Assembly (NCBI GenBank): GCA_017893485.1
Contig: JACEHZ010000374.1
Span: 1 to 64,000 of the forward strand
Direction: 5' to 3'
DNA: 64,000 bases
Origin: Hemerocallis citrina
Lineage: Eukaryota; Streptophyta; Magnoliopsida; Asparagales; Asphodelaceae
Shown here piece after piece: positions 24,179 to 35,433 of the stretch. The stretch's first letter is position 1, and every line of letters starts with the position of its first letter. Position numbers and translations under genes: made by a program. Below the pieces are notes generated by a model. That model was not told the DNA's origin. It made no database searches and saw only the letters and a list, made by a program, of their open reading frames with translations.

Positions 24179-27100
24179 ATGAAGATTGTAACTCTTTTTG
24201 TAACAAGAAGTATATATATAAATGGAATTTTGGCTACTGTTTTGTTCGATAGTGGATCAACTCATTCTTTTGTATCCAAATCATTCTCAAGGAAGTTAAG
24301 GTACATGCAAGAAGTAACTCTAGAGTTAGCCTTAATGGTAGCTACACCATCAGGGGCAACTCTCACTACTGATCGATGCTATAAGAACTGTGAGCTTCAG
24401 ATTAATGAGGAGCCTCTGAAAATCAATTTGTTAGAGTTGGGATTCACCGGAACAGATGTAATTATTGGCATGGATTGGATGTCGAAGCATGAAGCAAATA
24501 TCAACTGCAAGGAGAAGAAAGTAGCCATCACCACTACGGGAACGGAGGGAACGGAGCTCGTGTTTCACGGAGGGAAGAGGCGAAAGGAAGTGGCTATTGC
24601 AGCCACCAAGAAGATGAAGATACCTGAAGAAGTAAGGAAGATACCAGTGGTGAGGGATTTTCCACTCGTATTCCTGGAATAATTACCGGGACTGCCCCCA
24701 CACAGAGATGTAGAATTCGGCATTTCAATCCAACCAAGCAGTGCTCCAGTATCGAAGACACCTTACAGAATGACACTGGTGGAGCAGAATGAAGTAAAGA
24801 AACAAGTTGAAGTGCTATTGCAGAAGGGACTTATCAGACCAAATGCGTCACCCTGGGGAGCACCGGTCTTGCTGGTTAAGAAGAAGGATGGGACTGCAAG
24901 AATGTGTATCAATTATCGGGAATTGAATAAGGTCATTGTTCGAAACAAGTACCCGATTCCTAGGATCGATGATTTGTTTGATCAACTTCAAGGGGCAGCT
25001 ATACTTTTCAAGATCAACCTACAATCCGGTTATCATCAAGTTCGAGTCAAGAAAGAAGATGTACCCAAGACAGCCTTTCGGACTCGACATGGGCACTACG
25101 AGTTTTTAGTAATGCCATTCAAAGTGACCAACGCTCCAGCCATCTTCATAGACATGATGAACCAAATCTTAAGGCTGTTTATCGACTCATTTGTTGTGGT
25201 CTTCATCGACGATATTTTGGTGTACTCAAGGACAGAAAAAGAACATACTGAACATTTGACCACAGTATTAAGCAAGCTGCAGGAGCATCAATTGTACTCC
25301 AAATTATCCAAATGCGAGTTCTGGAAGCCGAAAGTTGCATTCCTTGGCCATATCCTTTCTAAGGAGGAAATGGCCACAGACCCGCAGAAGATAGAAGCAG
25401 TCAAGGAGTGTCCATAGCCGAAGATAGTGGAGAAATTAAGAAGCTTTCTGGGTATGATTGGATACTACCGAAAGTTTATTCAAAATTATTCCAGGATAGC
25501 AGTACCACTCGCAGCATTAACCAGGAGAAACCAAAGCTTCGACTGGACAATAAAGTGTGAAGAGAGTTTCCAAGAGTTGAGGAACAGATTAATCTCTGCA
25601 CCCATCTTGGTTTTGCCTCAAGCTGACAAGGGGTATGTCATCTACAGCGATGCATCATATTTGCGGTTCGGATGTGTACTGATGTAGGAAGGAAAGGTCA
25701 TAGCCTATGGATCGAGACAACTCCATCCTTATGAAAAGAATTATCCTACTCGTGACTTAGAACTAGCAGCCATAATCTTTGCTTTGAAGTTGTGGCGACA
25801 TTACATCTACGGAGCGAAGGCAGAGATGTATACCGACCACAAGAGTTTGAAGTATATATACCATTAGAGGGATCTGAATCTAAGGCAGAGGAGATGGTTG
25901 GAAGTCTTGGAAGATATCAGGTCAAAAATCTTGTATCACCTAAAGAAGGCCAATGTGGTAGTTGATGCACTCAGCCAGAAGAGGAGTATTGCCACACTTA
26001 CTGGTAACATGAAAGGAGCTAGAAGATGAAATCAAACAAGCAGACATCGAGGTAATTACTCAAGACTTGAGTGCAGTTTTGGCGCATTTAGTTTTTCAAC
26101 CGAGCTTGAATGAGTGAGTGAAGGAAGCTCAGAAAGGAGACACAGAGATTGAAGCACTGAAGAAGCAGGTGAATGAGGGAAAACTTCCAGCATTCAGCAG
26201 AAGAGAAGGATCGCTCTCGTATTGCAACAGGCTGTGTGTGTCGATGGATAATGAATTCAGAGAAGATATCATGAAGGAGGCTCCCTCCACACTACTTGCA
26301 GTGCACCCTGGAAGCACCAAGATGTATCAGGACATTAAGCAATACTATTGGTGGTCTGGGGTGAAGCAGGATATAGCAGAATTTGTATCCAGATGCCTAA
26401 AATGCCAACAAATCAAAGCCGAAAACCAGAAGCCAGGTGGATTTTTGCAACCCTTGCCCATTTCGGAGTGGAAATAAGAGAACATTAGCATGGACTTCAT
26501 CACCGGTTTGTCCAGAAGCTCTAAGGGAAACGACTCAGTTTGGGTCATTGCAGATCGACTAACAAAGTCCGCACATTTTCTATCCGTAAAGATGATCTGG
26601 TCACTTGAGAAGTTAGCAGAATTTTACATTGAGAATATAGTGAAGCTACATGGAGTACTGGTGTCAATATTTTCTGATAGGGATGCGAGGTTTACATCTC
26701 GTTTCTGGTAGAGTCTGCAATCAGCATTGGGGACCAGAATAGATTTTAGCACAACTTTCCACCCGCAGACTGATGGACAGACCTAAAGATATCGAATTCT
26801 TGAAGATATGCTGAGAGCCTACATTATGGATTTTGGAGGAAGCTGGGAGAAATATCTACCTTTAGTGGAATTTTCTTATAATAACAACCAGACAAGTATT
26901 GGCATGGCTCATTATGAAGCTTTATATGGAAGGAGGTGTAGCACACCCGTGTGCTAGTACGAAGTAGGAGAACGACAGATATTTGGACCAGAGATTGTAT
27001 AGCAAACAACTGAGAAGATCGAGCTTATTCAGAAAAGGTTGCAGACAGCACAGATCAGGCAGAAAAGCTACGCTGACAGTCGTCAAAGAGAATTAGAATT

Positions 27101-27527
27101 CGAAGAAGGTGATTTTGTGTTTCTCAAAGTCTCATCAACAAAGGGTGTGCTCAGATTCAGGAAAAGTGGGAAATTGGCACCAAGATACATCGGGCCATAC
27201 AAGATTCTGAAGAAAATCGGAAAGATGGCCTACAAGTTGGAGCTACCGGCGGAATTGCCCCGAGTACATGACGTATTCGACATCTCAATGTTGAGGATGT
27301 ACAAACAAAATCCAAGTCATCAACTGTAAGAAATTCCTGAAGACCTGCAAGTGAACCTCTCATACAAGGAACAACCAGTCAGAATCCTCGATCGTCAGGA
27401 AAAGATACTAAGGAACAAGACCATTCCGATGGTGAAAGTTGTCTGGAGAAATCATTTCGTGAAGGAAGCCACTTGGGAACCAGAGAGCCGCATGGAAGCT
27501 TCTTTTCCTGAATTATTTGAAGTATAA
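24179..27527 (+). pseudogene. Pol of the Tekay-like element: PR, RT, RNase H, IN, chromodomain
   Basis: Aspartic protease with LFDSGSTHSFVS (24179-24682). Reverse transcriptase (24770-25417) with FIDDILVYS; its other catalytic site reads [11 protein letters not shown], Asn instead of Asp. RNase H (25427-25990) with YSDAS and YTDHKSLKY. Integrase from about 26118, with an HX..CLKCQQ zinc finger, MDFITGL and FSDRDARF. The C-terminus (about 27360-27520) has a chromodomain-like segment with VVWRNHFVKEATWEPES. Stops interrupt it near 24680, 25415, 25686, 25864, 26475, 26710, 26785 and 26955, and the frame shifts near 26000-26100. The copy cannot be active. Confidence 0.92.
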
Positions 27528-27591
27528 TGCTTTTACTTTTCTCCCGACTAAGTATAGCACTGAGGACAGAACTACTCTAAGGAGGAAGTGA

Positions 27592-30500
27592 TGTAATATC
27601 CCAGAATAAGATAAAATATTTTATTATGTATATTAATTATTTTTACTAAGTTAAGATTTGTATTGTATTGGTGCATGATTATTGAATTGAATAACCATGC
27701 ACATATGTGCACTAGGGTTAGGGTTAGGGTATGGAGATCTAGGGTTAAAGCTAACCCTCATCATGATTGTGAACTTTGGACCAAATCTTGATGATATCAA
27801 ATGGACTAGAAACAATTCATGAAGATTTCTTCATGAATTTCCAAGAGAATTCAAGAAGTCTCTAGAATTGTGTGTTGGCACTCACATCCACCCTCCCTCC
27901 CACCAACCCTACCCCATCTCCATCCTATTCCTCCATACCAAAAATCCGGCCAATCCCAAACCCTAGCTCCCTTCACTCTATAAAAGCTCACTCCACTCAC
28001 TCTCTCATCTCTTTTTTTCTTATCTTGTTCTTCAAAAAAAAAAGGCAAAAAGAAGAAAGAAGGAGTCTTTCAGTAGTAGAGAAGGAGAAGAGAGAGTTAG
28101 CCAAGCTTCCACACCTTGATTCTAAAAGAGAAAGTGGGCACTTGAAGAGGAAGGAGCTAAAGTTACTTGGAAAGTTCTCTTGTAACAAGAAGTGGGTGAT
28201 ACTCTAAAACTTTAAAAGTTTAGTCTTTTTGTTTGTTTGAAATTTGGCATGTAGTAGTAGTTAAGAATTTGGTTGCCTTATGTGAGAAATTGACCTGCTA
28301 AAAAAATGGATAAGTTGGCATAAGAGAACAACTCTTTCTTGATTTTTTTTTTTTTTGTTAAAGCACATGTTATGATATGTAGCTTAAGGAATTTATAGCT
28401 CCCAAACCACTTGGAATTTTGGACTCAAATTTTTAAGGCTTGTTCTTCTATGAATCTAGAGCTTACATGATTTTTTTCATAATATTTGGAAGCCATTTAG
28501 TAGCCGAAACACTTGTTCCATTTTCGGATAGAAACAGGGAGAGAAACTGCTGTTTTGAGAAAATTGTTGTGCCTTTCAAAAATCATAACTCATTATTGGT
28601 TGTGTAATTTTAGCTGAAAATTTTTATGGGTACTTGTATGTGTCTAAAACCATAATACCAAATTTTACATTTTTCTGAAATTTTTTGATGCCTCAAAAAA
28701 TTGTTAAACTACAGCTGGTCAGGTAGAAATAGGATGTGTCTGTCTGTTTGGGAACTGAAGTTCCACTATGCATTGCTGCTTGTGTATACATGAGATTGTA
28801 ATGAAAATTTTTCAGTAGATTTTAGTATGAGTATAAATACTAATTCTCAAATTTTAGATTCTTTTGATGAGATTTGATGAATTTTCAAAAATGAATTGTA
28901 TGTATGCGTAATGACCCTGTCTAGAAAAGAAGTAAGGTTTTTATGTCTTGTTCAAAGAGTCATAACTCTCTGCGTAGTAGTAGTTTAGATGCAATTTTTG
29001 GCCACAATGGAGAGGTTTATGTCTAGTTATAGATTCTCAAATTTCATGAGCTTTGGACATAGGGTTGATTTTATATGGAGTTTAGACTAGACAGTGTCCG
29101 GTAACTAGTTCAGCTTGCATAGTCTGTACATTTGTGATTTTCTGAAAATATGTGTGTGGTATTTGCAGAAATGACTGACTAAAGACTTGGATTAGAGACT
29201 CTAAGCTTTCTAAAAAGCCCAGAACCTTGTAATTCCAAGTTGTTTAGCAATAGTTATGATTTTTTGAAAGTGCTGGACAGATCCAGCTACCTTTAGAAGT
29301 TGTCACTTTGCATGTGTATGACTTGTTCACAACTCTCAAGTGTTGAATTGAGAGATATGGGTATTTCTATACCCCAATACTTGGTTATTTTGGTGTCTTA
29401 GGTAAATTAAGACACGGGTAGTGATTGGAACGTCATTTGTGTCATTGACTTATTTTGCTATACCTATCAACCATTAGGCTAATATTGGACTTCCGCCTTA
29501 ATGATTAAAATGGCTAACTCGGGTGCCTACAGAATAATGGGAAATGATCGCGGCCCGAGTTTGATGACGAGACTCAAATGGGCAAGTGCCGAGAAAGATG
29601 ATCGCATCGCCAAAGTCGCCAATTGGTAGACAGGAACTTGGGTTTTCGTTAAGAAAACCGCTTGAGACTAGGTGTATCTAGACTAGGGATCAAGTTTGTA
29701 ACCGTACCCTTATAAGATGTCTAGGTAGACTTGATGTCTGTTAGATTTTGCCATCACCCATAAACTGCATTAGTTTCTAGCGACTAGTAATCAGGTGATG
29801 TACTCTCATGTCATTAGGGATACATGCTGCGGTGCGTATCTTGCACTATTGATTCCTAAAGTACCGTGGTAAGAACGGGATGGGATTTCCTGGCGGATAG
29901 AGGGATTAGACCTTCGAGGTCGCCAAGTTCTATGCTGGTGGACACGAACGGGTCATATGGGCTGTGGTCCTGTGAATCTTCGGCGTCATAAGTATGTTGC
30001 GGTATATCTTTAAGTTCGTTACGACTTTTGAGTGGGGTCCGGGCGTCGGGCACTAGTGGCAAACCGAGACACCACTAAGTCACTGTAGAAACGGATGGGA
30101 CCGATTAATTTGCAATCTCATCAACCACGATCTATCAATTAGGAACAGGACGAGTACAAGAGTAGGATGCATAGTGAGGGTTCAAAACCCTGAACTTGGA
30201 GACAACGGCTTAATTTGAAAAGTATGTAGTATGTGATGCTTACATTTCCAAGGTCTCGCTTGTATTAGACTAAGTACATCTTGACCTGTGCATTAGATTA
30301 CTAGGGCATATCATACACAGACACCTTTGACCGATTCCACCTTCCTAAATTTAGTCACTTCTCTATTTGCATTCAATTTGATTTTTCTAGTTTGGAGATA
30401 GCTGCTTTTATTAGCCTTGCATCAGTAGAATTACTGAACTGCCCACTCTTTTTTATGCTAGATTGCTGACCTGTGGAGCCCAGGAAAGCCCAAGCCATAA

Positions 30501-30725
30501 GGTGTTCCCAAGTGATAGTATCAAGTATTCATTCGTTACATTTGTGTCATTTTTTTAAACTCTGATTTGTAATTTCTGAAATAGTATAAAATTGTAACAC
30601 TTGAAGTTGTACATCATGGAATAAAATTTGTTTAAAATTTTTCTGCATTGTCCTGTTTATGAATGTTGAAGAAAAGATTCTGGTTTGTGTCACGAATCGC
30701 CAGTATGGGGATTCGGGGTGCTACA
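27592..30725 (+). repeat. 3' LTR of the Tekay-like element
   Basis: A purine tract (CTAAGGAGGAAGTGA, 27577-27591) precedes TGTAATATCCCAG, and the LTR ends GGGGTGCTACA, giving TGTA/TACA inverted ends over 3134 bp. It is the uninterrupted partner of the 5' LTR. The bases after it (GTATA) do not match the bases before the 5' LTR copy. Confidence 0.9.
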
Positions 30726-31236
30726 GTATATTAAGGAGTCAGAAAGCTCAACTTCGGTAATTATTCGACTTTTTTTTTAATTTCCTTATAATTGAATAGA
30801 AGTATAAAATGATATTCATTAATTTGAAAGTGTGAATTGGTTAATCAGTAAATTTGTCATCTTTTGATTATAATGTGATTGAAATAATAAAAATAAATCT
30901 CTACAATTTTTAATTTCATATAATTTTATGATTGTCTCAAAATTATTTTATTCTGTACAATTTATACAAGGTAATGCTAGTTTTAAAATATCATAATAGT
31001 ATAAAACTGATCTTTTCCTCGTCAACAAAGAGGCTCACCGAACCTGATCATGCGTTAAGTGCATGAATGTGCAGAACAAAGCATCAACAAAACCGAATAT
31101 CAAAGCATGAAACACACTTTCCAACGTAAGTGAATGCCACGTGGTGGAATCACAGTGGATTAAAGAACTCTGCTGTCTTCTTGGTAGTTAGATTAAGATT
31201 AAGATAGTTATGAACTCCTAACAAATTCCAATCTTT
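30726..31236. other. AT-rich flank, no feature seen
   Basis: No gene, repeat end or recognised element was found between the Tekay 3' LTR and the next insertion. It does not look like the copia LTR that would be expected if the Tekay insertion were simple. Confidence 0.5.
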
Positions 31237-31253
31237 AATACAAAGGGTATTTT

Positions 31254-34091
31254 GGAGAAAAAGCTAGAAGCATTCGATTCAACTTTAGATTCGGCTACAG
31301 TAGAGGGCGATTCAAAATTCGAATAAGGCGATTGCTGTGCGATTCTAATTTCCAGTCTTCTCTCTCCCTTTCCCCCCTTTCTCCGGCCAGATCCGCGCCA
31401 TCCAGGCCGCCTTCCATCTTTCTCCCTTCATTAAAGTTCGAGATCCCGTCCTTAGCTACAAACCCATATGCTTTGTTTCCCCCCAGGTTTGGTTTTTGCC
31501 AGCGCTGGTTCCCTGGGCTTCTTCTTGTTTGTGCTTGAGTGCCTCCCCGCTGCGCTCTAGAGCACTGGATCCATCCGATTGCTGTTGCCCTCCTGCCTCT
31601 TCTCCCCCTTTGTCTGTGAGCTTGTTCCACCGCTGCGACCAGTTCTCCCTTGCTTGTTGCCGGCGCTCTATCGAAGGGCAGTTTGTGGCGGCGAGTGAGC
31701 TGTCCCCTTCCGGCTCGTTTCCACGCGTTTCGCTCTCTAGATCCGGGCTTATCCTGCAGCTGTCTCTCCCACCATTGGAGTTTGGTTTCGTTCCATCCCC
31801 CTCGCGCTCGGTGAGTTATTTTTAGTCTATTTCCGGTTCTTTTTTATTTCTCATTTCTTCAGGTTGATCTTCGTTCCGATCTTGCTTGAGTGCTTTTGCA
31901 ACCCTCTCCCGAGGTCTTGGTCCTTTGGTGTGGCGTTGTTCGGCCCCGCGCATCCCTTGAGCGAGTTGGTACTCTATGCCGCTCTTTCGCCCATATTTTT
32001 GATTCTGTCGATTCTTCTTTTCATTATAGCTTCCCTCTTATGCATTTTTGGGTTAGTTTTTTCAGCATTTAGTTTCCTTCTTATCTCTCAGTAGCTAATT
32101 AGCTACTCTCTCTGAACCCCTATAATTTCTGGATCACTGTGGTTTGGATCTTTCCGATTCTCTATTTCTTAATTGTCGTTTGTTCTACTGCGTTATTGTT
32201 TATTGTAATTTGGTGCTGGATCTATTGTGTTCCTTTGGCCTGTTTTTTTTCTGCCTCCTTGGCAGTAACTGAGCCACTCTAGATCAGTATCCACTTCCCT
32301 TCTCTGGTCTTGAACCATGGTCTCTTTGTGCCCATCCTGGGTCGAGGACGATAAAAAATTTGAGCCCGTTAAGCTGGGTCGCTCTCTTTACTCTCCCTCT
32401 TTTCCTTTGGACCACTCACCTTGTTGCTCCACTCCGCTCCCGGTTTGTTTCAGGTGCCTTCAGCCTGGACATTTCCAACGAGAGTGTGTCAACAAAATGA
32501 AGTGTTTCTTTAGTGACAAGCACGGGCACTCTCGCAAGCGATGTTTCGCCCTTCAAAAACTTCTTGGATTACCCAGAGGCAAACCATTACCGGACAAACT
32601 TCTCTTATTTCTTAACTACCCTCTCTTAAAAGGCAGGCTTAAGGCACGTTTGGAGAGGAACTTTTGTTTTGAATCTAAAAAGATTATCTCCCCCTCGGCG
32701 GATGCTTCTTATTCTGAATCGAATTCTTTCGATGTCACTTCGGATTGGGATGCAACTTCTGGCTCTCTTCAGCTTACCAATATTTCTAGCCTGTTTAAGG
32801 ATCATAAGTTTCATTCGAAACTTGTTTCCATCCCTAATTTGGGCTCTTATCAGTCTCGCTCCTTTTCTAAAGTTGTGGGGCCATCGCTGTTTAAGAGTCT
32901 GGATAAGGATCACATTTTGGCTAGAATTTTTCCGGCTGATCGTCTCTCCCTCCTTATTCTTCCTCTCTTTAAGAGCATGCTTTTTGCATACCTTGCGACG
33001 AAGAGTAGTCGTGATCCTGGTAAAGTGTTGGATGCCTCGGTTGTGGTGTATCATCCACCTACTACCCCCACTCCCTCCTTCGTTGCTCATAATGCTCTTT
33101 TTGCGGCTTGTCAATTTCCTAAATTGGCGTCCCTATTTAGAGTTCGCTCGGGGTTAACGAAACTCGTTTCCCTTCAACGGACAGGCCGTTCTCAGTTTAG
33201 CCCCCATTTTAGTGCTGTGAGGCCTTCGAGGCTTTTGTTTCGGAATAAGAAACCTCAGGTATGTCCTCCCTCGAGGGCTTGCCATTCTTGGTTCCATTGT
33301 TCGATTGGGCTAGTGCGCCATTCGACTCGTGAAGTACCCATCTTTCGTCGTCATTCTTTTCTAAATAATTTCGGACCTTTATATTTGCCAGCTTCATCCA
33401 GTCTCTTTTCTCCCTCTAAGTGCCTTAACGAAATCATCTCTGCTGGGCCTGCCCTTTGCAGGACCCCGCTTCCATTGGTGGAAGTCGATCCTCCCCCTGC
33501 TAAGAGGATTATCAGGAAGAAACTTTATTCTAACTTGCCTACTCGCGTGAGTGCGCGCTTATTAGCTAAAAAAGCTTCGTTAGAGTCGGCGCTCCATCAT
33601 GAGCGCATCTGAGTTTTGGCTTTTCACCTTCGCCTCGGTTTTGGCTATCCAGTGTTTTCATTGCAGATGTGACCCTGGCTTCTTGTTCGCTGGCGGTTTC
33701 ATTGGAGCCTGAGAGTGCTAGCCTTTGTGGGTGGTGCTCCTCTATTTTGGAGTGGTAGGACGTCTACCGCCTCTTTGCGTCGTTCTCCTTGGGGTTTTAT
33801 CGAGCGCGACGGTTTGGCTTTTGTCTCCTTCTCCTTGCTTGCCTTTCAGGGCCGTGGCTCAGCCCTCGGAAATCGGCATGGTGTTTTGTCCTGCGGCTCC
33901 TCGTTCTGCTTTGCTGATGACGTGTTTGTTATTGTATTTCTTTAATTACTAGCTCTTTGTATATCTTCGTATTTCTGTTTTACTTCTTGTAAAACCCTTG
34001 ACTATTGTATTGTTTATTATCTGTTTTATTGATTAATACATTTTTGATGGCTGGAGCCTTATGGCTCTATCCGATTCATCAAAAAAAAAAA
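31254..34091 (+). mobile_element. ORF1-only LINE-type retroposon (HAL1-like), 2.84 kb
   Basis: A 17-bp duplication, AATACAAAGGGTATTTT, flanks the unit (31237-31253 and 34092-34108), and the 3' end is a pure A run (34080-34091), so target-primed reverse transcription made this insertion. It has a 1.06-kb GC-rich 5' region, a single long ORF (32317-33612) with a CCHC knuckle, and a 480-bp 3' region. No endonuclease or reverse transcriptase is present, so it must have been moved by another LINE. Mammalian HAL1 elements, which keep only ORF1, are the closest parallel. A retroposed copy of a host zinc-knuckle gene is the alternative. Confidence 0.8.
32317..33612 (+). CDS. ORF1-like zinc-knuckle protein, 431 residues
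   Basis: The uninterrupted frame starts with ATG at 32317 (MVSLCPSWVEDDK). A perfect CCHC knuckle, CFRCLQPGHFQREC, sits at about residues 45-58, followed by a second knuckle-like CFFSDKHGHSRKRC in which the second Cys is Ser. Zinc knuckles in this position suggest nucleic-acid binding, as in ORF1 of plant LINEs. The remaining 350 residues are Ser- and Leu-rich and basic and show no domain I recognise; a DUF4283 region, usual in this ORF1 type, is not evident. It is the only intact long retroposon ORF in the window. Confidence 0.7.
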   Translation: MVSLCPSWVEDDKKFEPVKLGRSLYSPSFPLDHSPCCSTPLPVCFRCLQPGHFQRECVNKMKCFFSDKHGHSRKRCFALQKLLGLPRGKPLPDKLLLFLNYPLLKGRLKARLERNFCFESKKIISPSADASYSESNSFDVTSDWDATSGSLQLTNISSLFKDHKFHSKLVSIPNLGSYQSRSFSKVVGPSLFKSLDKDHILARIFPADRLSLLILPLFKSMLFAYLATKSSRDPGKVLDASVVVYHPPTTPTPSFVAHNALFAACQFPKLASLFRVRSGLTKLVSLQRTGRSQFSPHFSAVRPSRLLFRNKKPQVCPPSRACHSWFHCSIGLVRHSTREVPIFRRHSFLNNFGPLYLPASSSLFSPSKCLNEIISAGPALCRTPLPLVEVDPPPAKRIIRKKLYSNLPTRVSARLLAKKASLESALHHERI

Positions 34092-34108
34092 AATACAAAG
34101 GGTATTTT

Positions 34109-34686
34109 TTTCTTCCAAGAAAGACACTCAAAATTCTTTGGATTTTTTTATGCTACAAACCCCCGACCACTATAATTTCTCAACTTTATTCTCAACTATC
34201 CTACATCTATTTTTGGCTGTTGAATTTATTAATATATTTTTTCCAAAATTGATAGAATTTAATAAATATGAAAAATGGTATTTTGGTCCATTTGAAATAT
34301 TCACTTCCTAATTTTTTTTGCACATTTGATTTTTATCAATCATCCTCTCTCATTTTTTTCTCAATCTTCCACGTATATATTCAGTTTTTCTCCATTATAA
34401 ATCATTGAAAAATCATATTTTTAATTTATGTTAGATTTTTCTGAAATATAATCAAAGATATGCAATCACATGATTAGCCACTCAATAGAGTTCGGGCTAT
34501 TTTCTTATCTTTGCGTTATAAATATTTATTTATTATTATTATTTTATTTTTGAAAAAATGGTCACAACTTTGTATCTTTTTTGTTTTATTTTGAGACGGC
34601 TCATCGCTAGTTGAGAAATGAATTGAAGCTGATATGGATAATGATGAAATGATAAGATAAGAATAGAATCTAGAGCGATGATGCTT
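34109..34686. other. AT-rich spacer, no feature seen
   Basis: AT-rich DNA between the two LINE-type regions. I see no coding potential or bounded element. Confidence 0.5.
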
Positions 34687-34687
34687 T

Positions 34688-35035
34688 TCTTTTTTTTTGA
34701 AGAAAATGTGGAGTCTGGCCACCCTGTTTCATTAATAAGCGATTAATAAAACAAACTCAGAGTACTGAGCTCACTACAAAACGAACAAAATAAAAGTACA
34801 TAAACTCCGCCTCAAACATGGGGGGACAAAAGCAACCTAGAGTAGCCGCAAAGAAATACATCATACACCCCCCAACAAACTCTGGGGTGGTGGGTATCAA
34901 TGATCAGAGACGGCAGTGCTGGCTATCAATCGATCATCGGACCGATCTCGATTTCCTCATCATTGAACTCCTGAACCTGAAAAATGCTCACAATCCTTCC
35001 CCTGGGACCTGCTGTGGTCACATTAGGCCAAAATG
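34688..35035 (-). mobile_element. 5'-truncated LINE fragment, minus strand (tentative)
   Basis: On the minus strand the segment ends ATTAATGAAACAGGGTGGCC then a short spacer and an A-rich run (T-rich at 34684-34698 on the plus strand), which resembles a LINE 3' tail. There is no coding domain and I could not define a target duplication. Confidence 0.35.
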
Positions 35036-35433
35036 AAATAAGATAATGTTATAAATTAAAAATCATTGATCAAAAGATATTTCAAATGAGGTGTTGTTAC
35101 TAACCGTAGGAGTACAACAATCCAAACACTCACTTAAAAAAAATGAGAGAGAGAGGAAAGGGAGAGGAGAGAAGCTATGCGTGCATGACTTCCTTGGAAC
35201 AAGAGCAAATCTTTCGCTCAGGTTCTCATGTCATCCCGCCCTGCTTCTCATCATTAACCTTCTCACCTCGAATCCCACGCCAACCTCGATACCCCCATTT
35301 CGCCTTTACTCCTCCACCCTCCAAACTCCCCCCTATCCTCAAAAATCCCCCTCTCCCCCCAAAACCCATCTTCCCTCCCAACCCCTATACTCGCAGTCGC
35401 AAACCACTCCCTCAGAAAACTTGACAGCAAAAG

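Larger units (their letters stand above)
16136..30725 (+). mobile_element. Tekay-like chromovirus (Ty3/gypsy)
   Basis: Two related LTRs (16136-22146 and 27592-30725) flank a primer-binding site, gag and pol in gypsy order (protease, RT, RNase H, integrase, C-terminal chromodomain). The initiator-Met tRNA primer site and the chromodomain place it with plant chromoviruses, Tekay/Del type. After removing the nested solo LTR, the 5' LTR matches about 3.05 kb of the 3' LTR but lacks its first 84 nt. Both gag and pol are broken. The LTRs differ by visible substitutions and indels, so the copy is not young. Confidence 0.92.

Noticed and set aside
27676..30725. The true Tekay LTR might begin at 27676 (TGATTATTG), matching the 5' copy
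   Set aside because: No polypurine tract precedes 27676, whereas 27592 has one and gives matching TGTA/TACA ends; the alternative is kept only as a caveat.
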